From assembly GCA_900078405.1 (NCBI GenBank), contig FLTS01000001.1, positions 372,001 to 436,000 on the forward strand: DNA of 64,000 bases, read 5' to 3'. Position 1 is the first letter of the stretch. Every line of letters begins with the position of its first letter. Below the pieces are notes generated by a model. That model ran no database searches and was not told the DNA's origin. It saw only the letters and a program-made list of their open reading frames with translations. The position numbers and the translations under genes are program-made. The DNA is from an uncultured Stenotrophomonas sp. Lineage in GTDB: Bacteria > Pseudomonadota > Gammaproteobacteria > Xanthomonadales > Xanthomonadaceae. Of this stretch, positions 1-10,182 are shown one piece after another.

Positions 1-1518
<1,518 letters not shown>

Positions 1519-1631
1519 GGCGGACGTCCGGAAGAAGGCGTGCGGGGCGGGGGCGGCGGGCGCGCAGCCTTCCGGCGGTGGTCGCGCGCAGGCGACGCCA
1601 CGGCCGGCAAGCCGGCGGCTCGCCTCGTGCC

Positions 1632-1799
1632 CCTCTGTCCTTTTGCCTGAGAGTTTGGAAGCGGCGGGGACCGCATGCTTCGTGCACCTTCGGCGCCGGG
1701 TTGAACCGGTCTCTCCAGAGTTTTGTTGCAGGTGGTATCGGGCCTGAGCGATTGCGGGCGTTTGCGCCTTCGGCAGCGGTGAACCGCTTCTCCCACCGT
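1632..1799 (-). promoter_or_regulatory. Tandem glycine riboswitch upstream of gcvP
   Basis: On the minus strand two similar aptamers follow each other. The first (about 1799 to 1731) has GGGAGA, a CCGAAGG core and a GCTCAGGC segment. The second (about 1720 to 1632) has GGAGAGACC, GCCGAAGG and then CTCTCAGGCAAAAGGACAGA, the hallmark 3' end of gcvT-type glycine riboswitches. The element ends about 110 nt before the gcvP start codon. Known family members bind glycine and usually switch glycine-cleavage genes on. No clear terminator hairpin was found between aptamer and gene, so control at translation or by a less obvious fold is possible. Confidence 0.93.
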
Positions 1800-2010
1800 G
1801 TAGCGTGGCGATTATAGCGGTTGCCCCGGGCCGCTTGTGCGGCGGATGCGGCTGAACGGGCGCTGCCCGGGTACCCCCGCCCATGCCGGGTTCATGGCGC
1901 CGGCACCGCCGGGCGCCTATCATGCCCGGCCCCTCCATTTTCGATGGCGTCGCCCGCGCCGGGCCGGCGCCCGCCGTGCGTCCCCCGCGCACGCCACCGC
2001 TGGACGCCCG

Positions 2011-3216
2011 ATGACCGCCCCCGCCCCGTCTTCCACCCGTCGCCTGGCCCTGCTGCTTGCCGGGTTGTCGATGTTCGGCCCGTTCTCCATCGACACCATC
2101 TTCCCGGCCTTCCCGCTGCTGGCGCGGGAGCTGGCGGTGGACGAAGTGGCAGTGCAGCAGACCATCAGCGTCTACCTGCTGTTCTACGGGCTGATGAGTG
2201 TGGCGCACGGGCCGCTGTCCGACGCGCTCGGGCGCAAGCGGGTGATCCTGGCCGGGCTGGTGGTGTTCGTGGCCGCATCGGTTGGCTGCGCGCTGGCTTC
2301 GGACCTGCCGACGCTGCTGCTGTTCCGCGCGCTGCAGGGCATTTCCGCCGGTGTCGGCATGATTGTCGGTCGCGCGGTGATCCGCGACCTGTATCACGGC
2401 GCCGACGCGCAGCGGCTGATGAGCCAGGTGTCGATGATCTTCGGCATCGCCCCGGCCATTGCCCCGATCATCGGTGGCTGGATACTGCTGGGCGGCGGCG
2501 ACTGGCCGCTGATCTTCTGGTTCCTGGTGGCGTTCGCGGTGCTGCTGCTCACCGCCACCGCGCGCTGGCTGCCGGAAACGCACCCGCCGCAGGCGCGCAC
2601 GCCGCTGTCGCCGCGCAGCCTGCTGCGCGACTACCTGCGCATCGGCCTGAATCCGCGCTTCCTGCGGCTGGCACTGGCCGGCAGCGTCAACTTCGGTGGC
2701 ATCTTCCTGTACATCGCTTCGGCGCCGGTGTTCGTGATGCAGCACCTGCGGCTGGGCGAGGGCGGGTTCGCGTGGCTGTTCATCCCCACCATCGGCGGCA
2801 TGACCACCGGCGCGTTCCTGTCCGGGCGCATGGCCGGGCATACCCCGCCGGTGCGGCAGGTCGGCATCGGCTTCGCCTGCTGCGCGGTCTCGGCGCTGCT
2901 GAACATCGGCTACGTGGCGGCGGTGCCGCAGCTCGAACTGCCGTGGGCGGTGCTGCCGATTTTCATTGGCGGGCTGGGCATGGCGCTGATCTTCCCGATC
3001 CTGGCGCTGGCGGTGCTGGACATGTACCCGCAACAACGCGGGCTGGCGTCCTCGCTGCAGGCCTTCGTGCAGCTGATGATCAGCACCGTGGTGGCCGGCG
3101 TGGTCTCGCCGCTGCTCAGCGGCCGGCCGCTGCACCTGGCGCTGGGCATGGCCGCCTTCATGCTGCTGGGCTTCGTGTTCTGGTATTGGGAACACCGCCG
3201 CCACGCGCACTCGTAG
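2011..3216 (+). CDS. MFS multidrug transporter, Bcr/CflA family
   Basis: 401-residue inner-membrane exporter of the DHA1/Bcr-CflA group, which pumps drugs out against protons. It has about 12 hydrophobic segments; the first contains [20 protein letters not shown] and is followed by the MFS motif [12 protein letters not shown], between helices 2 and 3. The frame is open upstream to 1837, but that extension is arginine/proline-rich and not family-like, so the ATG at 2011 ([11 protein letters not shown]) is taken. It is divergent from gcvP. The TAG stop belongs to a GTAG-type palindrome. The substrate cannot be told. Confidence 0.88.
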   Translation: MTAPAPSSTRRLALLLAGLSMFGPFSIDTIFPAFPLLARELAVDEVAVQQTISVYLLFYGLMSVAHGPLSDALGRKRVILAGLVVFVAASVGCALASDLPTLLLFRALQGISAGVGMIVGRAVIRDLYHGADAQRLMSQVSMIFGIAPAIAPIIGGWILLGGGDWPLIFWFLVAFAVLLLTATARWLPETHPPQARTPLSPRSLLRDYLRIGLNPRFLRLALAGSVNFGGIFLYIASAPVFVMQHLRLGEGGFAWLFIPTIGGMTTGAFLSGRMAGHTPPVRQVGIGFACCAVSALLNIGYVAAVPQLELPWAVLPIFIGGLGMALIFPILALAVLDMYPQQRGLASSLQAFVQLMISTVVAGVVSPLLSGRPLHLALGMAAFMLLGFVFWYWEHRRHAHS

Positions 3217-3236
3217 CTGCGGGGCTCGCCCCGCAG
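3213..3236 (+). repeat. GTAG-headed palindromic repeat at the MFS stop codon
   Basis: GTAG followed by a perfect 9-bp stem, CTGCGGGGC/GCCCCGCAG, with a TC loop. The TAG of GTAG is the stop codon of the preceding gene. A near-identical unit lies at 30150-30172 and a degenerate one at 12576-12604. The form fits the REP/SMAG repeats of Stenotrophomonas and relatives, and it may also act as a terminator. Confidence 0.8.
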
Positions 3237-3265
3237 GCCACCCATCAACACCACAGGCAACCACC

Positions 3266-3664
3266 ATGTCGATCCAGTCCAAGGGCCGCCGCGAGGCGAA
3301 AAAGAAGCAGGCCGAGCGCGAGCGCAACCAGGCCGCCGCGAACCCGCCGGCAAAGGCCGCGGTGGAGCCGCATGCCGAGCTGCGCGACCAGCAGCGCACC
3401 CTGCTGGCGGGTATCGTCCGCCGCGATGGCGAGTGGGTGCTGGGCATGGACGGCAGGATCGCCGGCGAAACCACCAGCGCCGCGCGCGTGCTGGCGCTGA
3501 TCATGCAGGCCGCCGAACTGCATGAGCGCGGCGGCACGCCGGTGCGGCTGATGTATTCGGACGCGCTCAAGGATGCCGCGCATGCCGAGGCACGGGCGGT
3601 CGGCAAGGATTTCGAGCAGTTCAGGCAGGAACTGGCCAGTGAGTTGAAGGCCGGCAACGCCTGA
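3266..3664 (+). CDS. Conserved hypothetical, basic N-terminus
   Basis: 132 residues, no recognised domain. Residues 1-35 are very rich in Lys/Arg/Glu/Ala ([16 protein letters not shown]), probably helical and nucleic-acid or ribosome friendly. The rest is a compact acidic/amphipathic part with [19 protein letters not shown] and a helical C-terminus. No signal peptide or membrane segment. The start at 3266 gives the whole lysine-rich head. It stands alone between the MFS gene and mltG. Function unknown; the composition suggests a real soluble protein and not a shadow frame. Confidence 0.7.
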   Translation: MSIQSKGRREAKKKQAERERNQAAANPPAKAAVEPHAELRDQQRTLLAGIVRRDGEWVLGMDGRIAGETTSAARVLALIMQAAELHERGGTPVRLMYSDALKDAAHAEARAVGKDFEQFRQELASELKAGNA

Positions 3665-3732
3665 GCCATCGTGCGTTTGGCGGTGGGCGCACGGTATCCT
3701 GCGCCATCGGTTCGGATGTTCAGAGGTCACAC

Positions 3733-4791
3733 ATGGCGCGAGCCAGGCACGGCTGCCTGCTGGTATTGACGGTATTGCTGCTGCTGGCCGGCATCGCGGC
3801 CGCTGCCGGCGCGTGGCTCTATTACGGGCAGGCGACGTTCGCCAACACGCCGCTGCATCCGGTTGCCGAGAGCATGGTCGTCACCCGCGGCGATGGCTTC
3901 AATGCCGTGCTGCGCAAGCTGCGCGAAGCCGGTGTGGACGAAGGCAGGGACTACCAGTGGAAACTGCTGGCGCGCCAGCTCGACGCCGCCGGCAAGATCA
4001 AGGCCGGCGAGTATGCGCTGGGCGCCGACCTCTCCCCGCGCGGGCTGCTGCTGAACATGCGCCAGGGCAGGGTGCTGCAGTACCGCGTCACCCTCGTCGA
4101 GGGCTGGAACGTCCGCCAGTTGCGCGCCGCGCTCGGCCGTGCGCAGCCGCTGCTGCACGAAACCGAACGGATGGGCGATGCCGAGCTGATGGCGGCACTG
4201 GGGTTTCCCGGCCAGCATCCCGAAGGCCGCTTCCTGCCGGAAACCTACGTCTACCAGCGTGGCGACAGTGACCTGGACGTGCTCAAGCGCGCCCATGCCG
4301 CGCTGGAAAAGGAACTGGCCGACGCCTGGGCCGCGCGCAGCGACGACCTGCCGCTGGCCTCGCCCCACGAGTTGCTGATCCTGGCCTCAATCATCGAGAA
4401 GGAAACCGGCCTGGCCAGCGAGCGGCCGCAGATCGCCGGCGTGTTCGCACGACGGCTGAAGCTGGGCATGCGCCTGCAGACCGACCCCACCGTCATCTAC
4501 GGCATCGGCAGCAGCTATGACGGCAACATCCGCAAGACCCATCTGACCACCGACACGCCGTACAACACCTACACCCGCGCCGGCCTGCCGCCTACGCCCA
4601 TCGCCATGCCCGGCAAGGACGCCCTGCGCGCCGCCGCGCAACCGGCGGCGGGCGACGCGCTGTATTTCGTCGCGGTGGGCGACGGCAGCGGTGCGCACGT
4701 GTTTTCGGCCAGCTATGCCGAGCACAACGCCGCCGTCGCCCGCTACCTGCAACGGTTGCGCGAGAACCGCAACCGGGCGGTGCCGCAGTGA
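3733..4791 (+). CDS. mltG: Endolytic peptidoglycan transglycosylase MltG
   Basis: 352-residue membrane-anchored enzyme that cuts nascent glycan strands at the inner membrane and so helps set chain length. One N-terminal transmembrane helix (about residues 8-30) precedes a LysM-like region and the YceG domain. ASIIEKETG (residues 218-226) holds the catalytic glutamate, about E222, and QTDPTVIYG follows. The length is normal. The end overlaps the start of holB by 4 nt. An mltG-holB-pilZ order is common in gammaproteobacteria, often with tmk between the first two; tmk is absent here. Confidence 0.95.
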   Translation: MARARHGCLLVLTVLLLLAGIAAAAGAWLYYGQATFANTPLHPVAESMVVTRGDGFNAVLRKLREAGVDEGRDYQWKLLARQLDAAGKIKAGEYALGADLSPRGLLLNMRQGRVLQYRVTLVEGWNVRQLRAALGRAQPLLHETERMGDAELMAALGFPGQHPEGRFLPETYVYQRGDSDLDVLKRAHAALEKELADAWAARSDDLPLASPHELLILASIIEKETGLASERPQIAGVFARRLKLGMRLQTDPTVIYGIGSSYDGNIRKTHLTTDTPYNTYTRAGLPPTPIAMPGKDALRAAAQPAAGDALYFVAVGDGSGAHVFSASYAEHNAAVARYLQRLRENRNRAVPQ

Positions 4792-5759
4792 GCGGGCAGG
4801 GCATGGACCGGGGTTTCGCCCCGTGGCAGCAGCGCGCCTTCGAGCAGACGGTGGCGGCGCTTGATACCGGCCGCCTTGGCCACGGCCTGCTGCTGTGCGG
4901 CCCGGCCGGCATGGGCCAGCGCGCCGTTGCGCTGGCGCTGGCCGCGCACGTGCTGGACCGCGACATGGATGCCGCCGGCCGCGTCCGCAACGCGCAGCTG
5001 ATCGCCGCCGGCACCCACCCCGACCTGCAGGTGGTGTCCTTCATCCCCAACAAGAGCGGCGACAAGCTGCGCACCGAGATCGTCATCGAACAGGTGCGCG
5101 AGATCTCGCAGAAGCTGGCGCTGACCCCGCAATACGGTGCCGCGCAGGTGGTCATCGTCGATCCGGCCGATGCCATCAACCGCGCCGCCTGCAATGCATT
5201 GCTCAAGACGCTGGAGGAGCCGGCGCCCGGCCGCTATTTGTGGCTGATCAGCGCCGATCCGGCGCGACTGCCGCAGACCATCCGCAGCCGTTGCCAGCGT
5301 CTGGAGTTCCGCCTGCCGCCACGCGAGGAAGCGCTGGCATGGCTGCGGCAGCGTGGCCACGATGAAGGCATCGCCCGTGAAGCGCTGGACGCCACCCGCG
5401 GCCACCCGGCGCTGGCCGACCAGTGGCTGCAGGGCGAGGGCATGGCACTGCGCCGGCAGGTGGCCGACGAACTGGAGCGGCTCGCCACCGGCAAGCTCGG
5501 CTGCGTCGAACTGGCGCAACGCTGGACCGGCGACGAGCATGCCGACCTGCGCCTGCGCCATGCTGCCGACCTGGCCCTGCGCAAGGCCGGCGACGGCTTG
5601 ACCGATCCGAACCGATTGCACAAGCTGGCCGCCTGGTTCGATGCCGCCAACCGTACGCGCGACCTGCTGCGCACCACGGTACGCGCCGATCTGGCCGTGG
5701 TGGAGCTGCTGCTGGCATGGGGGGCGGCCAATCAGCAACAAAAGGGGAACATCCGATGA
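4788..5759 (+). CDS. holB: DNA polymerase III delta' subunit
   Basis: 323-residue clamp-loader subunit of the replicase. FAPWQQRAFEQTVAAL leads into the AAA+ fold. The P-loop GPAGMGQRA lacks the GK[ST] lysine, as expected for delta', which does not hydrolyse ATP. The sensor-like LLKTLEEP and SRCQRLEFRLP stretches are typical. The GTG at 4788 overlaps the mltG stop (GTGA). An ATG at 4803 is an alternative that would shorten it by five residues and has a purine-rich GGGCAGGG in front. The 3' end overlaps the pilZ start by 4 nt (ATGA), so the three genes are translationally coupled. Confidence 0.92.
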   Translation: MSGQGMDRGFAPWQQRAFEQTVAALDTGRLGHGLLLCGPAGMGQRAVALALAAHVLDRDMDAAGRVRNAQLIAAGTHPDLQVVSFIPNKSGDKLRTEIVIEQVREISQKLALTPQYGAAQVVIVDPADAINRAACNALLKTLEEPAPGRYLWLISADPARLPQTIRSRCQRLEFRLPPREEALAWLRQRGHDEGIAREALDATRGHPALADQWLQGEGMALRRQVADELERLATGKLGCVELAQRWTGDEHADLRLRHAADLALRKAGDGLTDPNRLHKLAAWFDAANRTRDLLRTTVRADLAVVELLLAWGAANQQQKGNIR

Positions 5760-6109
5760 GTGCGATCAACGCCCGCCAGGGCATCCTGTCCCTGGCGGTC
5801 AAGGACAAGGCTGCGCTGTACAGCGCCTACATGCCGTTCGTGAAGAATGGCGGCGTGTTCGTGCCCACGCCCAAGCGCTATTTCCTGGGCGACGAGGTGT
5901 TCCTGCTGTTGACCCTGCCCGATTCCAGCGAACGCCTGCCGGTGGCCGGCAAGGTCATCTGGGTGACGCCGCTGGGCGCGCAGGGCAACCGCCAGGCCGG
6001 CATTGGCGTGCAGCTGGCCGATGGCGCCGATGGCGAGTCGATCCGCAACCGCATCGAGACCCTGCTGGCCGGCACCACCGGCTCGGACAAACCCACCCAG
6101 ACCATGTGA
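5756..6109 (+). CDS. pilZ: Type IV pilus assembly protein PilZ
   Basis: 117-residue cytosolic PilZ-domain protein. It contains GGVFVPTPKRYFLGDEVFLLL and VAGKVIWVTP, matching the Xanthomonas T4P PilZ group. It lacks the N-terminal RxxxR switch needed for c-di-GMP binding; relatives act by binding the pilus ATPase PilB and the EAL protein FimX instead. The ATG overlaps the holB stop. pilT and pilU lie 4 kb downstream, so this is one of two pilus gene groups in the window. Confidence 0.93.
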   Translation: MSAINARQGILSLAVKDKAALYSAYMPFVKNGGVFVPTPKRYFLGDEVFLLLTLPDSSERLPVAGKVIWVTPLGAQGNRQAGIGVQLADGADGESIRNRIETLLAGTTGSDKPTQTM

Positions 6110-6141
6110 TGGGTGGGGCGGAAAAAAATCGCATCCATCCG

Positions 6142-6169
6142 TTGACGCCGTCGCCGTTCTCCCTATAAT
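6142..6169 (+). promoter_or_regulatory. Sigma-70 promoter of tRNA-Val
   Basis: TTGACG (6142-6147), a 16-bp spacer, then a perfect TATAAT (6164-6169). The GC-rich discriminator GGGCGGC after the -10 box is typical of stable-RNA promoters under stringent control. It lies 17 bp before the tRNA. Confidence 0.85.
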
Positions 6170-6185
6170 GGGCGGCTCGCAACAC

Positions 6186-6260
6186 GGGCGGTTAGCTCAG
6201 CGGTAGAGCATTGCCTTCACACGGCAAGGGTCGCAGGTTCGAACCCTGCACCGCCCACCA
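6186..6260 (+). tRNA. tRNA-Val (anticodon CAC)
   Basis: 75-nt cloverleaf with an encoded CCA end. Acceptor arms GGGCGGT/ACCGCCC pair. The D arm contains AGCTCAGC..GGTAGAGC. The anticodon stem TTGCC/GGCAA closes the loop TTCACAC, giving anticodon CAC (reads GUG). The T loop is GGTTCGAACCC. It has its own promoter just upstream and a terminator just downstream, so it is a single-gene unit. Confidence 0.97.
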
Positions 6261-6273
6261 AGCGAACGACAAG

Positions 6274-6299
6274 AACCCCTGATTTTTCAGGGGTTTTTT
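6274..6299 (+). terminator. Rho-independent terminator of tRNA-Val
   Basis: AACCCCTGA/TCAGGGGTT stem with a short T-rich loop, followed by TTTTTT. Confidence 0.92.
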
Positions 6300-6349
6300 G
6301 TTGCCCGGATTCCGGGAGGGCCAAGCAGGATTGGCGTGGAAGGCAGCGC

Positions 6350-8221
6350 TCAGGAAGCAGTTGCCGGTTCGCGCGACAGGCACCGGTGCAGATTGTCGAG
6401 TTCGCTTGCCAGCAGGGGTGGTGTGGCGCCGATCACGGCGGGTGGCTGCTTGTCACGGATGGCAGCGCCGAGTCGCTCGAGTGCGCGCCGTACCTGACCC
6501 AGGCCATCGTTGCCGAACATGGCGGCGGCCGAAGTGCGGGCTTCGGCATCGTCCTGATGCTCCAGCGCCCAGCAGGCGGACAGAACGCGGTAGGCGAGCT
6601 GCTCGGTGGCGGCGATCACCGGCCAGGCCTGTTCGGCGGTACGGCGCTGTTGCCGCGATGCGGCCAAGCCATCCTCGTGCGCGCGCGCGAGGGCAAAACC
6701 GGCATGCTGCAGTTGCCGCCGCGCGGCCCGTGCCGCTGGTGAAGTGACGGTGCCGTTGGCAAGGTGCACGACCACGGTGTCGACCGCATGCAACGTCCGC
6801 AGCAATTGCTCCGGTATCGTGGCTTGCACGGCGCGTGGTGGAATCAGGCGGAATATCAGCAGCGCCACGGCGCAACCGGCCAGCGTATCGATCCCCCGCG
6901 CCAGCAGGTAGGTGCCTGGCGCTTCGACCGGGTGGCCGCCGCTGGCGATGGTGAGCGCGGCACCGGTGATGAAGATCACCGCCAGGGCGTAATTGCGCAC
7001 GACCAGCATCTCGATGGTGAACTGCAGGAGCATCACCACCAGTACCAGCCACGGGCCCTGCGGGTGCGCCACGAGGATCGCACCGGCAAGCAGCAGGCCG
7101 ATCCAGGTTCCCAGCAGGCGCTGTACGCTGCGCTGGAGCATGCGCTGCCAGTCGAACCCCTGGTGCAGCATCAGCACCGCGGCAGCCACCGCCCAGTACG
7201 CACGTTCGAGGTGGACGGCGGCACCGAGTGTGCCGACCACCAGTGCAGCCACCCCCACCCGCAGCAGCACGCGGCGCGAGCCGGAGCCGGGCTGCAGCGC
7301 CTCGCGCAGCATGGCGCATGCCCCGGGGTGGCCCAGCGGCACCGCGTTTTCCGCCGTGCCGGGGACGTCCTGCAGCGTGTGGACTTGGGCAATCAGCTGG
7401 TGCACCTCCGGCAGCAATGTGGCGGATGGCGACTGGCCGCGGCTGGCCGCGCCCATTGCGTCGGCAAAACACAGGTGCAGCCTGCGGTTCAACGTGCGCA
7501 GACGGCTGAGCCGGCTGTTGCGGCGCGCACGCGCCGGCTGTCGGTTGACCAGCGTGGTCCACGCCTCGTGCAGCAAAAATGCGGCCCGGTGCCGCGCGCT
7601 GCTTTCGTGTGCGCCCCCCACCGCTTCGATGTAGGTGGCGACCGCCTTGCCGGCCGCGGTGACTGCATTGCGTTCCGGGCCGCGCGGACGGAACAGCGCG
7701 CCGGCCATGTGCAGCAGCCAGGCGAATGCACCGCCGCCCAGCACCAGCGATGCGGCATGCAGCGGGGTGAGATGTGATGCCGGCATCGCCGTGCCCGCCG
7801 CACAGGCGAGCATGAACATGTAGGCCCCCGGCGGCCCGATCTGCAATGCATTGGCCACCCAGGTCGAGAGCATGGCGAACGCCGCCACGGTCACCACCAC
7901 CAGCCAGGGCATTGGCGCCACCCACAGCCCCAGCCCGACCGCGAGTGCGAACGCCAGCGCGACCAGCGCAAGCTGCCGCGCACGGCTCAGGTATGGGCGG
8001 CCGCTGCCGTACAGCGCGGTGAATCCGCCGATCGATGCCATCAGCCCGGCGGGCACGTCGTCGGCCAGCCAGCCGGCGAGGATGGGCATTCCCATGCACA
8101 GCGTCGCCCGCAGCGCAAACAGCCAGCGCCGCGGCGGTGCCGGCCGCATTTCGACCAGATCACGCAACAGGCGCGGGGACGGGGCGGGTGGTGGCGACTG
8201 CATCGAGGGTTCCGGGAGCAT
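6350..8221 (-). CDS. FUSC-family inner membrane transporter-like protein
   Basis: 623-residue protein with two blocks of about five to six transmembrane helices (residues about 35-165 and 325-470), each followed by a cytosolic helical region. This is the YccS/AaeB/fusaric-acid-resistance (FUSC) layout of proteins linked to export of aromatic acids and similar compounds. Motifs include GGFTALYG in the first block and RAYWAVAAAVLMLHQGFDWQRM in two stretches near the second. The start is the ATG at 8221; a second ATG at codon 7 is possible. No membrane-fusion partner lies next to it, and the substrate is unknown. Confidence 0.82.
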   Translation of the reverse strand: MLPEPSMQSPPPAPSPRLLRDLVEMRPAPPRRWLFALRATLCMGMPILAGWLADDVPAGLMASIGGFTALYGSGRPYLSRARQLALVALAFALAVGLGLWVAPMPWLVVVTVAAFAMLSTWVANALQIGPPGAYMFMLACAAGTAMPASHLTPLHAASLVLGGGAFAWLLHMAGALFRPRGPERNAVTAAGKAVATYIEAVGGAHESSARHRAAFLLHEAWTTLVNRQPARARRNSRLSRLRTLNRRLHLCFADAMGAASRGQSPSATLLPEVHQLIAQVHTLQDVPGTAENAVPLGHPGACAMLREALQPGSGSRRVLLRVGVAALVVGTLGAAVHLERAYWAVAAAVLMLHQGFDWQRMLQRSVQRLLGTWIGLLLAGAILVAHPQGPWLVLVVMLLQFTIEMLVVRNYALAVIFITGAALTIASGGHPVEAPGTYLLARGIDTLAGCAVALLIFRLIPPRAVQATIPEQLLRTLHAVDTVVVHLANGTVTSPAARAARRQLQHAGFALARAHEDGLAASRQQRRTAEQAWPVIAATEQLAYRVLSACWALEHQDDAEARTSAAAMFGNDGLGQVRRALERLGAAIRDKQPPAVIGATPPLLASELDNLHRCLSREPATAS

Positions 8222-8303
8222 GGGGGGAGAGTACCGGTATCTGTCCGCAGGCCGCCGGGAATGGCAGGGAGCGACTACTTGCGCGTGGCTCGCCGCAATG
8301 GCA

Positions 8304-8567
8304 TCAGCCCTGCGCGTCGGATTTGCCGACGCTGCCGGATTCCACCGGCGGGCAGGTGTGGAACAGGTGCATGTTCTCGATGTGCAGGCACGGGAACGGG
8401 TCGTCGGTTGCTTCCGTGGTCAGGGCCGTCATCATCGCTCTGCCAGTTCGAAGAAGCGTGTCGCGCCCTACAGGTCCGGTTCGGCGATGGGGTGGAGCAG
8501 CCATCCGGCCAGCCGGCGGCCGCCGTGGTGGTCCTGCCGGGTGAAGAAGAGCCCGGTAACCGTTCAT
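8304..8567 (-). pseudogene. Decayed DUF190-family gene next to crcB
   Basis: The frame from the ATG at 8567 starts MNGYR and ends with MMTALTTEATDD.. then HLFHTCPPVESGSVGKSD, resembling the DUF190 start (MNGY) and end (FYxKTPVEFGxxG). Between these the similarity moves to another frame, which reads GLFFTRQDHHGGRRLAGWLL, then HPIAEPDL, a stop, and GATRFFELAER. That matches the DUF190 middle (FTQQDRRHxGxPLxEWLL..LRGAT..FFELA), with part of the middle missing. So there are at least two frameshifts, an in-frame stop and an internal deletion. Intact DUF190 genes commonly sit directly beside crcB, which supports the reading. The one open frame of 87 codons is probably not a working protein. Confidence 0.75.
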
Positions 8568-8573
8568 GGGGCC

Positions 8574-8957
8574 TCAACTGGCCTTGAACAGCGCCACGGT
8601 GGCGATGCCGGCGAAGGTCATCAGCAGTGTGCCGGCGACGTGGATGGCGATGGCGCCCAGCGCCAGCGTGTATTGGCCGCGCTGCAGCAGGGCGACGATC
8701 TCGGCGGAGAATGTCGAGAAGGTGGACAGGCCGCCGCAGAAGCCGGTGATGACCAGCAGCCGCCATTCCGGCGACAGGCCCGGGGCTTGGGCGAAGAAGG
8801 CCAGGGCGATGCCGACGATGTAGCCGGCGATCATGTTGGCGGCGAGCGTGCCCGGCGGCACGTCGGGGAACAGGGCGTTGAGCCGGATGCCCAGGCCCCA
8901 GCGCAAGAATCCGCCCAGCATCGAGCCGACGGCGATGGCGACGATCGGTTTCCACAT
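8574..8957 (-). CDS. crcB: Fluoride ion channel CrcB/FluC
   Basis: 127-residue, four-helix inner-membrane protein that forms antiparallel dimers and releases fluoride. [13 protein letters not shown] (N-terminal), [14 protein letters not shown] (helix 2) and [15 protein letters not shown] (helix 3, with the phenylalanine/serine track) are family hallmarks. The ATG at 8957 is preceded by AAGGAGAGGAC, a strong ribosome binding site, which rejects the longer frame to 9020. It is followed 6 nt later by the DUF190 relic. No fluoride riboswitch was recognised upstream. Confidence 0.94.
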   Translation of the reverse strand: MWKPIVAIAVGSMLGGFLRWGLGIRLNALFPDVPPGTLAANMIAGYIVGIALAFFAQAPGLSPEWRLLVITGFCGGLSTFSTFSAEIVALLQRGQYTLALGAIAIHVAGTLLMTFAGIATVALFKAS

Positions 8958-9180
8958 GGAGTCCTCTCCTTGAATCGATGTTCGAGGACGGGCGCGCACC
9001 CACGCGGCCCGTCCGGCCAAGCGTAGGCATCATCAGCCGCTGTCGCGGCGGTTCGCGGAGGAATGCCATCTCCGTTGCGCGGCAATATACATACAGCCGC
9101 ATGGTGGTCGCAGCCGGTCACCGCCCACCGGCAAGCACGGCTCGTTCCCGCACCGGCCATCCGCTGGCCCGGGCCCACCA

Positions 9181-10020
9181 TCAGCCGCCGGCAGCCAGCT
9201 CCCGCCCACGCTGCGCGGCGGCGGCCACGGCGCTGCCGACCAGCGCATGGAAACCGCCACCGGCCAGTGCTTCCAGTGCGGCCTGGGTGGTGCCGTTGGG
9301 GGAGGTCACGGCCTTGCGCAGCGTGCCGGGATCCTGGCCGCTTTCGGCCAGCATGCGCGCCGCGCCGAGGACCGTCTGCACCACCAGTTGCCGCGCGGCA
9401 TCGGCAGCCAGTCCCTGGGCAAGCGCGGCGTCCTCCATTGCCTCGGCGAACGCGAACACGTAGGCCGGACCGCTGCCGGAAACCGCGGTGACCGCGTCCA
9501 TCAGCGCTTCATCGTCGATCCAGCGGGTCTGCCCGGCGCAGGCGAGGATGGCCTGCGCGGCCCCGCGTTCGGCGGCGCCCACATCCGTGCCGGCGTACAG
9601 GCCGGTCATGCCGGCGCCCAGCAGCGCGGGGGTGTTGGGCATGGCTCGTACCAGCGCGGCCGACGGCCCCAGCCAGCGGCGCAATGCGGCGGTGGTGACG
9701 CCGGCGGCGATGGAGACCACCAGCGCGCCCGGCGCCAGCCGCGGCGCCAGCTCAACACAGACGGCGGCCATCACCTGCGGTTTGACCGCCAGCACCAGCG
9801 TGCGCGCATCGAGCACCGCCGTGGCGACGGATTCGGCCACGCGTATGCCATGTTCCTGCTGCAACGCCTGCCGTTGCGACGCCTGCGGCTCCACCACCTC
9901 GATCGACGCGGCTGGCGTCCCCGCCGCGACCAGCCCGGCGATCAGGCTGGTAGCCATGTTGCCGCCGCCGATGAAGGCGATGCCGCCGGAAAGGGGAACG
10001 GTGTCGTGGGGGGCGGTCAT
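9181..10020 (-). CDS. proC: Pyrroline-5-carboxylate reductase
   Basis: 279-residue cytosolic enzyme for the last step of proline synthesis, reducing pyrroline-5-carboxylate with NAD(P)H. IAFIGGGNMATSLIAGL is the Rossmann start (about residues 13-29); AMPNTPALLGAG and VSGSGPAYVFAFAEAM are the active-site and dimer-domain signatures. The ATG at 10020 (MTAPHDTVP) is used; the frame stays open 33 nt further, but that part is not conserved. Divergent from pilT, as in other xanthomonads. Confidence 0.95.
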   Translation of the reverse strand: MTAPHDTVPLSGGIAFIGGGNMATSLIAGLVAAGTPAASIEVVEPQASQRQALQQEHGIRVAESVATAVLDARTLVLAVKPQVMAAVCVELAPRLAPGALVVSIAAGVTTAALRRWLGPSAALVRAMPNTPALLGAGMTGLYAGTDVGAAERGAAQAILACAGQTRWIDDEALMDAVTAVSGSGPAYVFAFAEAMEDAALAQGLAADAARQLVVQTVLGAARMLAESGQDPGTLRKAVTSPNGTTQAALEALAGGGFHALVGSAVAAAAQRGRELAAGG

Positions 10021-10182
10021 GGCGGCCTCGTCGCGGGTGGGGGGATCCCGCAAAGTGTACCCATCCGCGGGTCGGGACCCATGCCGGAACCGTGCCGTGG
10101 CGGCGGCATCGACCTGTTACGCGGGAGGGCTATACTGCCGGCCGGGGAAACATCTTTCGCAAACCATTGGGGATACACGCAC

